From contig WARS01000025.1 in the NCBI GenBank assembly GCA_008933995.1, positions 5,129,477 to 5,193,476 of the forward strand: a DNA stretch of 64,000 bases, read 5' to 3'. The translations under genes were made by a program, and so were the position numbers. Under the pieces are notes generated by a model. That model saw only the letters and a program-made list of their open reading frames with translations. It was not told the DNA's origin and did no database searches. Source of the DNA: Datnioides undecimradiatus. Taxonomy: Eukaryota; Chordata; Actinopteri; Lobotiformes; Datnioididae. Shown here one piece after another: positions 40,386 to 52,601 of the stretch (its first letter is position 1; every line of letters starts with the position of its first letter).

Positions 40386-41176
40386 TGCCCCGCCAACTGT
40401 TTTTATTGAGTGTGACTGGTGTTTTTGTTACACTCTCTCAGCTGCCTTAGCAACACAAAGCAACATCCCAGGAAAACACCAAAAAAAACAATGCATTAAT
40501 CTGAGTAGAAGAGACCAAACAGCTTAATATTAACACGTTTTGCTGAAATTGCAGTAGCCCTCCTTAAAATATACCTACATTACTGAATGTAATGTTGTCG
40601 TCTGGTTTGTTTTTTAAAGGCAAAGTAGTTTCCTTACGCAGCCGGGCATCGTAGCTTTGCAAATATTACTCAAAAAGGAGTAAATTGCACATTTGCTGGG
40701 GACAGTTTTCATCTGTGGAATAATACGTATTTGTTTTTAAGTGAGTGTTTACACCAGGTTAAATACAGCGTCTGTACTCATGGAAAGTATTACCCAGTCC
40801 AACAGTGCAGTGCATTTAGTTGTTTTCAATAGCAGACAACTCTGTGACTGAAATAAAAGTGATGTCAGGCTTTGGCAACACAGACAATACGTATAAAAAG
40901 GATTAAGTCGTTGGTAATTTTGGAAATTTTGCGGGACTTTTACTAATAAAAATAAGGGCATCATCAGATTTAAAATGTCGGCAATCAGCGAGGAACAACA
41001 GAGAACTGAACAGCATCCAAACGAAGGAGGAATAATAAAGTTTCTACCTAAACTCTGAACCTGTGACTTGCTAAACAGGTCCAGTTAGAGACAGTGACAG
41101 GAAATACAGCGGCTTTCTGTTGAAATTATAGTCAACAAGTTATGGATTAGTTTCTCATTTGCAGCTGTAACCCAAG

Positions 41177-44100
41177 ATGCCTCTGAATGATGAGCGGCCT
41201 GCCTCCACATCCAGCGGCGAGGACCAGGGCAGTGATGTGGAGTCGTCAGGGCGCTGTGACAGCATGACGTCGACCAGCGACCTGGACTGTTCGCGGGAAA
41301 GCTTCACAAGCGACTGCTCCAGCAAGCATTGCACTCCCTCCTGTGAGTTTGTGAGCCTCTGACATACTGTTTACATTTCTGTGTCCATAATTGTTTTCCC
41401 TACTGAGTTAGGCCTCTGCACCATCTCAGACTTCACTTTGAAAAATACTCAGCGCTGCTTTGTTTGCATTTTACGCCTTAGTCCCTTGCTTTACCTATCA
41501 TCAAATTCCAGAAATATCCTTGAATATCATCTTGCAACGTCACCAGTTTTCTTAAACCGTTCGTCTGTTTGTTCCATGTGTGTTCCCACAGCAAGCCCAC
41601 CCAAAACCTTAACCCTGGATGAAGTCATGGAATCTGCCAGAGACCTGTCCAATCTCAGCTTTGCCCACGAGATCACTGTGAACCGCAACTTCCATCTGGA
41701 GCCAGACACCCTACCTCAGGACAGGTATACAATGACAAAGGTCAAAGAGTTGTTTATACTGTGGAAATGATTTGTGGAAACTTCTCTGTGAAAGAAAAAA
41801 GGGCTTGGTGACCTGCAAAGACTCATTAACTAAAACTAGATGGGGATGAGTAGACATAAGCATGTGAGAATACAAGGTGATGCTGCACCAGCTATGCTTG
41901 CTACTTCCTGATTTTGGAGTATTTAACTCTCACTGACCTATGGGGTTTACATTGTGTCCCGTATGAGGTTAGTTCTCACTTTTCTTACCGGCTATTTGAC
42001 TCCGAACAAGAAACTATGTCTTACCAAAGTCCTGTAGGAGCTACAAAGTCACATGACTTCATTCCAATGAGGTGCCAGTTTGTCTGTCTGCTGGGTTTGA
42101 GATAGGACCAAATTGGGAAGTATATCTTTTGTCCTTGGTTGCTCGGGCAACGTCACAGGGCTATCTACGCAGCTGCTGGTATTTGTCCTCTTTAGAAGGT
42201 GGTGAGAAGGTGGCTAGAAGGGGAGAGCAAACAGATTATGGGCTATTGCTCTAGGTTTGCAAGTGACCCGGCTCTGAACCGACTTCTGCGTCAGGTCAGT
42301 GTAACCCAAACTCAGAGGTGACCAGTTGTGTCGCATCATCTCCAACTTCTCCAAACCTCACAGTTTGTCTGTCTCTCCCTTTCTCTCTCCTGGTCAACGC
42401 AGATGGCCGCCCACCTAAAACCAAGGTTTCTTTACTGTCTCTAGAAAGAATGTTTTTTTTCTTGCCACTCTTGCCAAGTGTTTGCTCATGCTGGGACTTG
42501 GGTCTCTGTGAACAATACAAAGAGTATCCTCTATATGAAAATTGCCCTGAGACAACATCTTGGCGTGTTGAAAGTAGAATTTAATTGATTATCAGTCAAC
42601 CTAAATACCAAAAAGAGACGCTAATTATGTCTATCTATAAAATATAGAGTGACAAAATGAGGTGCACACCTAATGGAAGAAAACTTGTACCACCAAGCAC
42701 AAATGTGTTATTGTGTTGACTGTGGAAAAGCTGTGAAAGGAGTCTGGCAGTCGACACTGTTACGTGAGTTTTCAGAGGAACAGTGAAAATCCATAGAGAC
42801 GCCATTATTTCTGGTCAGCGTGTAAGTGAATGAAACAAAACAGCACTGGCAAATTATTCAACAATATTTACAATATTTACAATATTTTTTTTATACTTTA
42901 ACCACTAAAGTTTCTCCTCTAGTGTTTGGGGAGGTGGAAGAACGAAGCTACCAACCGAGCTCCACTTTCCAAATTGCCATTTTTCCCTCATAGATAATAT
43001 ACTCAGCTAAACTGCATCGTCCATTTCTTTTTCTTTTTTTTTTTTTAGTATATGGAAAGTAGTTAGAGATAATGTCCACAAGGCATTCTGGGATATCCTG
43101 GAGTCCGAGCTGAACGACGACCCGCCTGAGTACGGGCAAGCCATCAGATTATTGGAGGAAATCAGAGAGGTCAGCACACACACCCTGATGTTTACAGCTT
43201 CCCTCGATCTGTAGATGTGACTCTAATGCTCTGTCATTTTCCTGATGTTCACTTTTAAGTGCTTTTTTGTGATCGTCTGACATTTTAAAGATCCTTTTGT
43301 AACATCATCTGCTTCTCTTTATCTTCCTTGCCTCCTGTGTTACTGGTATATCTAGAAAAACATTACTAAATACAGCAGCATCAGTGATTAATTGAGATAT
43401 AAACAACCTCTCGCTGAAGTGACAATCGTTTTCCTCTTTGAACAGATCTTACTGTCATTCCTTAATCCGGGAGCCAATCGGATGAGGACTCAGATCATGG
43501 AGGTGCTAGACATGGACCTGATTCGTCAGCAGGCTGACAACGACGCCGTGGACATCCAGGGGCTTGCCTCTTACATAATCACCACCATGGGCAAGATGTG
43601 TGCGCCAGTTAGGGATAATGAAATCAAGAAGCTCCGCGAAAACACGGACAACATAGTGCCACTGTTCAGGCAAGAACACACATTTCAGTGCTTGAGATCA
43701 AATGTTTATTACCAGTCAAACTCTGTGAGTTGTCATTTCAGGCTGTTTCATTTAATCTCAGTGGCTCTTCTCTTTCACACTTCAGGGAGATCTTCCGTGT
43801 GCTGGACCTGATGAAGGCGGACATGGTCAACTTCGCAATAGATAACCTGAGACCTGTGCTGCAGACCCACAGTGTCGAGTACGAAAGGGCAAAGTTTCAA
43901 AGCATCCTGGACAAAACACCCAGTGAGTAAACAGGAGTGCAGGTTTCTCTGAAGCGTTTAACACTGTGCGTTTTGCATGTATTAGCTATAAATGATGATA
44001 TATATTTGTCTGGCCATTCCGTCTTTAAAAGAGTATTAAGAATAAACTCCTCAGTCAGTATTACTGTGACAAACCTTCTCAGGTGCTTTGGACCACACCA

Positions 44101-45285
44101 CCTCATGGATCAAGTCAACACTGGAGGAGCTGCTGTCAGTCACAGAACAGGCTAACGGTCACATGAAACCACAGCGGGTGGTGCCTGGGCCTTTTCAGGT
44201 CCTCAACGCTGCCTTCCTCAGCATCCTTACGTGGGACTATGATAAAAGCCCGCTGCCTGAGGTGAGTGTGTTTTCAATTTGGGGGTAACTGAGAAATATT
44301 AAATAATATTTTGCTATCCTTGGTTGGCTGAAATCATTATGAAATATACATATTAAAATGAGTTTGTGATCAGTTTTCACCCCAGCAAACCACTGGGATT
44401 CATAAGTGTACTTTCCCAAAATGACAAATGATTTTATATATTTCATATTGTTCTTTCTCAGACCTGGATGACTGATGAGATGCGTCTGAGAGAGATTCAG
44501 TGGCAGCTCAAGCAGTGTGAGACGGTGAACGAGGTGCTGCTCATTGTCTACAGCACCATCGGGGGACCAATCCAGGGCCTGCCCTCCCTGTCTGACCGTC
44601 TGAAGAAGATGACCAGCGTGCTGCTGGATGGGATGCACAGCCCGTCAGTTCACTTTTTTTTTTTTTTTTTAATCGTCAAGCTATTTACTATCTACAAGAA
44701 AATAGGAGCTTAAAGCAAAACTCTCCTCTGATTTATCTGTAGGCACTTTAACCTGGAAGAGGCACTAGAGGGCGTCAGTGCTCAGATCTGCTGCGAGCTC
44801 AACAAGTCTCTAACGGAGAGGAGCTACCCTGCACTGACCCCAGAACTGCAGGCCACACTAAGAGGCCAGATCTGCAGCATCAGTCAGAAGGACAATCCCA
44901 TCCGCACTCTCGTCGGTAAGGCATAGGGAACAGGAATAACTGTGTTAGATTTATTTTTTTCTATTCCTATCCCTGGGTTGGGAATTTTCTAACCTTCTCC
45001 CACTGCCTTTGTTTCTGTGCAGAGGACCGTGTGCAGCAGTACTTCATGGTGCTCATATGTGATCCCAAACCCCAGGTCAAACTTGAACAGGTTCCAGTCG
45101 GCCTGACCGCCATCAAACCCGAACTAGCATTAATGGGAGCAAAGTTCATCTCCCTGGTCAACTACAACAAGGCCGTCTATGGACCTTTTTATGCAGATAT
45201 CATCAGGAAGCTGATGTTCAGCAGCGGCCCACCAGCAGCAAACCCTCCTCAGGATACCGCTCACAAGTCCGTCCCCTCCAATTAA
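41177..45285 (+). CDS. tcp11l2: T-complex protein 11-like 2 (TCP11L2)
   Basis: Nine coding exons: 41177-41342, 41592-41724, 43049-43169, 43446-43669, 43786-43922, 44083-44261, 44462-44643, 44743-44915 and 45023-45285 (TAA at the end). They total 525 codons, close to my memory of 519 for human. The ATG follows a strong acceptor (TTTGCAG, exon from 41165). The N-terminus is Ser/Asp-rich ([17 protein letters not shown]). The TCP11 domain follows, with [58 protein letters not shown] and LLSFLNP-type helices. The Ser-rich start and [11 protein letters not shown] favour TCP11L2 over TCP11L1. TCP11 is a sperm protein; the role of TCP11L2 is poorly defined. One intron (43670-43785) uses a GC donor: TTCAG|GCAAGA. 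Confidence 0.95.
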
Positions 45286-46275
45286 AACCAAACTTACTGG
45301 CTAATGCAGTCTAATGAGTCTCTTTGCTACTAGACATAGCTAACGCTAAGTAGGCACCACAGAAGCATAGCAGTGCCACTGCTTCGCTCAGCCAGTGTGC
45401 TCCAGTAGTTGGAGTTACCTTCAGCGAATTATAAATGTAGTTTTTAACACTACATTTAGCAGTGAAGGCACTGCAGTGTAGTCGCAGTGTGGTTGACATT
45501 TAGTGTGAACCATATTTCTTTGTGGTAAAAGCTTTAAAATGTGCTCTCCTATGAACAAGTGTTACAATGATCCAAGTGTTACAATGATCCATCTCTTATG
45601 CGTTGACCCCTATAATGTAAATTTGTTTGCAGTCAAACTTCTGTTATTGAGTTCACAGGAAGAAAAAGGGCAAAACCTTGGTATGCCTGAAGCATACACT
45701 GAGCTTTACGAGGGCAAAGAGGAAGAAGCTTATATATTTAGAAAAGTAGCAGAGTAGCATATCAGATTCTTAACATTTAACAAGTTATTTATCACAGGTT
45801 ACTCTATAGTATAACTATAACTACAGTCAATGATGACAACCTTTGAACATTTTAATGTAAAACATTAGATCCCACGGAATTGGTGCTTATATTATCCCTT
45901 GATCTTCATCAGCAAGAGAACTAAACCTTCTGTCTTTTCTTAAAGCCACAGATGTTACTATACAGCAAAAATATAAGTAGAAATAATAAGAAAATAGTCT
46001 TTTGTGATTTTTGATTTCACAAAAAAATACAAGTTGTTGCATGTTTAACTTTGTGTTTGGGATTAAGTCGTTTTAGTATTTGTCACATGTTGTATGTTCT
46101 TATTCTCTTTGTTTTACAGTATTTTACAGTATTGCAGTGTTGGCTGTTAGAACCTGTGGGGGGTGGGGGGAATAAGGTGCTGAATTCAAAGTGTGTCCAA
46201 AATTTCCAGTGGACCCAGTGATGCACAAAGAAAAGCAGTTATGTACTTTAAATAAAAGTTAACATAAAAATGTGT
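45286..46275 (+). other. tcp11l2: 3' UTR of tcp11l2
   Basis: AATAAA at 46251-46256 is the likely poly(A) signal. The UTR includes a 17-bp tandem duplication (AAGTGTTACAATGATCC twice, about 45556-45589). Confidence 0.55.
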
Positions 46276-48308
46276 GAAATCGTTCTTTTTTTTTTTATAC
46301 CAAAGAGAAACCTGACCATACCTTCATTTATTTGTGGACAAAATTGAAGTTCATTGACAAAGTTTGCCCTATACCATGTTTTGACAGCACAAATGTCTTT
46401 GTATTACATAAACTGTACATTGGTGTGTGTACAAATTAATGAGCTAACTTAAACACGTCATAAATTGACAATTTTATTTAGATTAAAAAATCACCTTGCC
46501 AGGCATCTTTCACTAGTTATAAAGCTATTATTTTACTCAGAGACTTCTTCATCTAAACTTATACTATGAGAACAAGCTGATTTGTTCATAGGAGTGTACA
46601 GGTAATCTATTTGTGGCTACTTATAATTGCATTATCAGTGCATCACTGTAAGGTGGCATAAACAACATGCGCTCATCGCTTGCTGTCGCTAGGCAGTAAT
46701 GTTACCTTTAAATGCAGTCCGAAAATCTTACATTTTGGAAATACAAACACAAATTGAGTATTTTTGGATCACCAGCGATATAATATGCAGCTCGGAAAGC
46801 ACTGAAACTACTGTCTCACGAATTTCCAAAAAATGCTGCATGCATCAACATTTCATTAAACTAATTGCAATTGATTAACGGATAAATATCTAAAATAATG
46901 CGCACGTATTCAAGACATCCGTGTCAGCAGTGCACAATAGCTCGAGACGCTCGATTTCACCGATGAAATTACCTCCAATAGAGCAAATTCCTCTCGTGGG
47001 GATATTTTTAGTTATCGTTTCCTGAACCAAAAGCGATTTAAAATTATGATGAGATTTATTTCCGAGCACACGGGTAGTCATGGAAGGCAACATCAGTTTG
47101 CCCAGTTACAAATTTGTTAAACGCATGACCTCATCGGTCACATGGCTTAAATCTCGCCTTCCAGTTGGCTGCCTCACACCGGGGTAGTTGTTTTTGTAGT
47201 GAATCAGGAAGCTCTCTTTCAAAATTGGGCGTAGAGTTTACAACACTAACAGGAATTATTTGTCTTCTTACGCATTGGATAGTTTAAGACGCGGCTTCAC
47301 CTTGCGGTCATATTCAGTGAAACGAATACCCTTTTCGTTAGAGAAAAGAAGATATTTGTAAGTATCTACTGGCGGTTACTTTCTTTGTTTAATTTTCCAG
47401 CAGGTTGGAGAGAGTGAACTTGTCGAGACAAGTACAGGAATAAGCAAAGTGTGTCAGTCTTACGTTTGGACTGTAAGAGATAAAACGAAAGGTCGCCATA
47501 AAGAACGAAAACAGGAGTTAAAAATGAGTTAAGTTTGACGGTATTTATATTCACTTTCATATTAAGTGACAAGCACTGCACAGCTGACAGGAAGCAGCTG
47601 TTATCACACAAGTATGTTGATACTAGTGGGTGTTCAGAAGAAATAATCAGTAAACACCATATAAGGTTAGTGAGGTATCTGGTCTTTTGAACAAAGTAAT
47701 ATGCAGACCACGTGAATACTAAAAAGTACTGCTTCTGTGTTGGATAGTCCTGTGGTAAAGCACCAGTGTATAGCTGATTAACTTGTTTTTTCACTTTTAA
47801 GATCTTCCAGTTCCCTTTTTTGTTTTGCAATTATCCGGTGCATTGGTAATCAGGGGTGGGTTCATACATTATTTTCATTTTCATTTACCCTGACAGGTGC
47901 ATTAACATTTGAACGATTATTTCTTTCTTTCCCATAAAACGTAAAACATTTCTGATTAGAATTTCCTAATCTCAGCGGTCCTACAATAGAACAAGATCAA
48001 ATATCTAAAGATTCATTTTCTGTTTCTCAGTCAACTGACAAAGTCTTTTAAGCTCCACTTGTGATTTTAGTATTTAGGAATATTTGCATTTCATTCAAGC
48101 GTGACAGTAGAGATATGACAGCAGTGTTGGTTAGAGATGGTGCATTTTAGTCTTCTAGGTGCAACTGAACAACTGTGTGCTCCCAAATGTGTGTTATTTG
48201 AGAAACGTGGTTGGCTTCATCGCTTAAGTTCGTCAAACATCCACCTGTATCCTCAATTAATTTGCAGCAAAACAGGATCCTGCATGGTTGGTGGTGTGTT
48301 GCGCAGAA
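46276..48308 (+). other. apaf1 upstream region with a candidate 5' UTR exon
   Basis: A donor-like GATATTT|GTAAGT follows 47357 and could end a non-coding first exon starting near 47.2 kb. The coding exon begins after the acceptor TTGCGCAG at 48306. No coding sequence for another gene was recognised on either strand, including IKBIP, which is head-to-head with APAF1 in human. Confidence 0.4.
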
Positions 48309-51300
48309 ATGACGTTGGAGGAAAGGGCGCGGAGCTGCCTGCTGCGCTTTCGCCGCAGACTGGAGGAGGACATCAAGCCCTCCTACCTGATGGACCACAT
48401 GATCAGTGATGGTGTGCTGACTGTGGATGAGGAGGAGAGGATCAGGACCCAGGTGAGCCTCTGTTTCACCTGGGAGGGTGAAGAGGAAGTGATTCATAAT
48501 TTGGAACTGATGTTTTGCAACACACTTTAAATTTTGTACATTGATGCTTGGCTTTGCTCTTTTTTCCAAAACTGATTCACTTACATTTATTATTAAACAC
48601 TATATAGATTAAGCATCTGTCCTCTTACTGTCAGTGTGTTGATACATTTCTTTTATCCTTTCCTCTTCTTGGGTCATTGGGCATGTATGTAGTGAGTCAC
48701 CTCTGCTCATGAGTTTAAGGTCTTTGTTATGTGGCTCTGAACTTTGCACCTGCTGCATTTGACTTCTTCTTTTTATTGTCTATAAATATGTTTGACTAAC
48801 TTGCTCACCATGCAGAATCTGTCAATCTGTCAAACACACACAATGCGTTTCTTTAATATCACTGGCTTATATAACTTACATATGTAACCAACCACTTTTT
48901 CATGCTTTTATCGTTTTATGTGGAAGATGTTTTTATACATTGATCTACATACACGGTTAACAAATCATAATAAATCATGGATATGCTCAACAGATCATAT
49001 GGAAATCTTCAAAATAGCACAAGTCTCTGATATCTCTCGCTTTCTCCCTCCAGCCCACCAGGAAGGACCAGGCTGTGGCTCTGTTGGAGCTGCTGCTGAG
49101 GAAGGACAACCGTGCCTATATCTCCTTCTATAACGCCCTGGTCAAGGAGACATATGATGATTTAGCCAATCTGCTTCACGATGACCTGCCGCGTGTATTG
49201 CCTGACGCACATAACAGCTCTTCTGACGGATGCACAACTTATGGTGAGAAGGGGAAGCCGTGCGAGGCTTTGGAGGCTGTTGCTGTCCTTGAGTGTTGGC
49301 GTGAAATAATGTAATGTACAGTGTCAGTTGTGTTTGCTGTTGGGGTTAAAACAGAAGCTCAGTGAATCATGAGATTTAAAAAAAACCAACACCAAGGTTG
49401 CCATCGCAAGCAGAGCTCAGTTTTTCATTTTCAAAGTTGTCAATTTATGCACGTGGAGAGTTAAAAACTTAAACACACAATCCCTTTCCCTGTTGGTCCA
49501 ACAGTCCAGGCAGTCCTCAGTGAAGGCGGCGTGCCACAGAGGCCTGTGGTGTTTGTCAGCAGGCCAGAGCTTGTGAACCGAGTCAGGGAGAAACTGCATC
49601 GGCTGCAGAAGGAGCCTGGCTGGGTCACTATCTTCGGCATGGCTGGCTCGGGCAAATCTGTCCTGGCTGCTGAGGCCGTCAGACACCGTGGACTCATTGA
49701 AGGTGATTCATTTTTAGACAGGCGGGCACAGCTGAAATATGTCCTTTTTGAACAGTCATTGAAAAAACATTCAAAAACTGTAAAACTTGGTAGCTTCTTA
49801 CCTCTGGCCTCTATTACCTCTGTCTTAACCCTCCCCTGTCTCCCGCCTTAATCTGCAGATTGCTTCCCCGGAGGGATCCACTGGCTGTCCATCGGCCAAC
49901 TGGACAAGCCAGACTTGCTGGTGAAGATCCAGTCACTGTGTTTCCGCTTGGAGCAGAGCCTGGATTCCCAGTCCCTCCAACGGCCCCCGAGCTCTCTGGA
50001 TGAGGCCAAGGAGCGACTGCGCTTCCTCATGCTGCGCAGATATCCCAGGTTACCATACGTTCAGATGAAAATGATCTCTTTTAAATGGATGTTGCTGTTC
50101 ATTCAAACTCTGAATGAATGAAATCCTTTGTCCATTGTGTTCTGACAATTCAGTCTTTGGAAGGAATATAAGTTGTTGTTTGAAAAGAAAAAAAGAATGA
50201 GAAACATAAAAACCATTGATGACATTGCTCCAAATAAGAAGACAGATTTAAAAGACATGTATACATCTATTGAAGTTTGCTCTTTGGATGCTTACTGCAT
50301 ACAGTTGAATACAGGAAGATATTTTAACTGCAGCTGTGGTGATAAACACTCTTTCACAGTAATCTTATCTCCGATCACTTGTCTGCTTCTGTTTGTGCTT
50401 CAGGGCTCTGCTGATTCTAGATGACATCTGGGACAGTACAGTGCTAAAGGCGTTTGACGTTCACTGTCGGATACTTCTGACCACCAGGAACAGAAGCCTT
50501 ACTGATTCTGTCAGTGGTACGTTCCTTCATTTTTACTCAGGCACCTATATAAACACAAATAAAAGAAATCTGCTGCGTTTGTTTTTATTTACAGCGGAAA
50601 AGACCGTGGCTAGAAAAAGCCTGTTCTGTATATTTGCTTTTATTCTCTAGGTGCTAAATATGAGGTGGAGGTTGAGAGCGGTTTGGACGAAAACAAGGGG
50701 CTGGAGATCCTCGCTCTTTACACTAAATCAAAACCCCACGGACTTCCTGAGGAGGCTCGCAGCATTGTCAGAGAATGTAAAGGTCTGTGGGCTGAAACAT
50801 GCAATTCACATGTTTTTAACAACATATGTTATAGATTTAAAATATTCCTCATGGTATAGCTGTTGTTGTTTTGTCCTCTTGCTAGTTCACGTCTTATGTT
50901 TTGTGTGGGCAATGCTTTGGCTCACACACTGTTCTGCTTCTCTGTGCCACTGTCTCAGGTTCCCCTTTAGTAGTGTCACTGATCGGGGCTTTACTCAAAG
51001 AGAAACCAAACCGCTGGCGTTACTACCTCTGCCAGCTGCAGCAGAAGCAATTCAAGCGTATAAGGAAGTCGTCGTCTTATGACTACGACGCCCTGGATCA
51101 AGCGATGGCTGCTAGCATTGAAGTCCTGCCTGACGAGCACCGAGAGCTCTACAAGGACCTCAGTGTACTAGTGAAGGATGTCAAAGTTCCTGCAAAGGTT
51201 TGCCTACACATCAAGCTACACAAACAAGTGTTTGTGCGAGGAACTAATTCATATTACCTACTGCTGATGGCAGTCAGTGCACCCCCATGTTGGAGAAGCA

Positions 51301-52570
51301 GCTGGAGGTAGAAGCAATGTACATCTGGGCACAGGTTCAGCAACAAAAAGCATTTTAGCTCCCTTACAATACAACACCATATCGGTTTAATTATGGGCTA
51401 TATTTAGATTGTTTTCACTGCTTTACCTTGTCGTCAGGCAGCACTGTTCTTATGGGAAACTGAAGCTGTCATATCCCGCTATGCTATCCTCAAATTCACC
51501 AGAAAAAAACAAAACAAAACAATAACAACAACAAAACCAATAATTTGCTTAGCTTCCTACGCTGTCACTCCTGCTGCTTCTCCACACTGGCTGCGTGCCA
51601 ACCAACATCTACGGTGGGTAATAAACAAATGGTGGATAACCACCTCAGACAAGCCCCCTTCATATAAACCAAATTATCCCCTTAACAATGGCTCTTAATT
51701 TAGTTAATTTCCAAACCGAATCATTTTTAATTAGCGCATTGTTGTTTTGCGTTTGCATAAACTGAACTTGCAAAAGTGTCTCTGTGGTTTTCAGGATACA
51801 GACGATTACTCCAAAGATACGCAGGGTAACACACCCCTCCTCCTTCCAGGTGCTGTCTATTCTGTGGGACTTGGAGCCGGAGGAGGTGGAGGACATTCTC
51901 GAGGAGTTTGTCAACAAGTCTCTGCTCTTTGTGGACAGTCACAATAAACCCTACCTCTACTACCTCCATGATCTCCAGCTTGACTTCCTGTTCGAGCAGA
52001 ATCGCAGCCAACTTGAGGTTAGTTTGGGTGTAAACTGAGCTAAAACTGTTGTTTTTCAGATTCTTTGTTGAGTAGGGAGCGTTGTCAAATTAAGAAAGAA
52101 GCCTTAGGGGCCATGTTGAAGCTTGGAGTTGCTTGTAGACATTGTAAGCGAGTTGCTGAGTGGCGTACTGCGAACACACTGGGGATATACAGTAGAGATC
52201 TTCATCTGTTTTATTTGTGGTTTACATCACACCAGCAAGCACCTCAGGCAGGTTTTGAAAAGCCCGCTCAGTTTGTTCCCTAAACTTGTTAATATTTACT
52301 TTATACTTTTGTTTTATGTGTAGGTATCTTCTAATTATGGAACTGTGATCAACGGGACATCATATATATATATATAATATCATAAGGATTTTACAATAAC
52401 ATCATGACATCAACATTTCATGCGTGTGTGTGTTTCAGAGCCTTCACGCTAAGGTGGTGCATCAGTACCAGCAGCACTACAGACGTGGTCCTCCCATCTC
52501 AGGGGATGAGGAGTGTCTCTATTGGATCAGATTCCTGACCTACCACATGGCCAAAGCCAACCTCTTGCAG

Positions 52571-52601
<31 letters not shown>

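Noticed and set aside
47366..47830. 154-codon minus-strand frame upstream of apaf1
   Set aside because: It could have been IKBIP, but the sequence shows no coiled-coil or membrane pattern of that protein and resembles random AT-rich translation.
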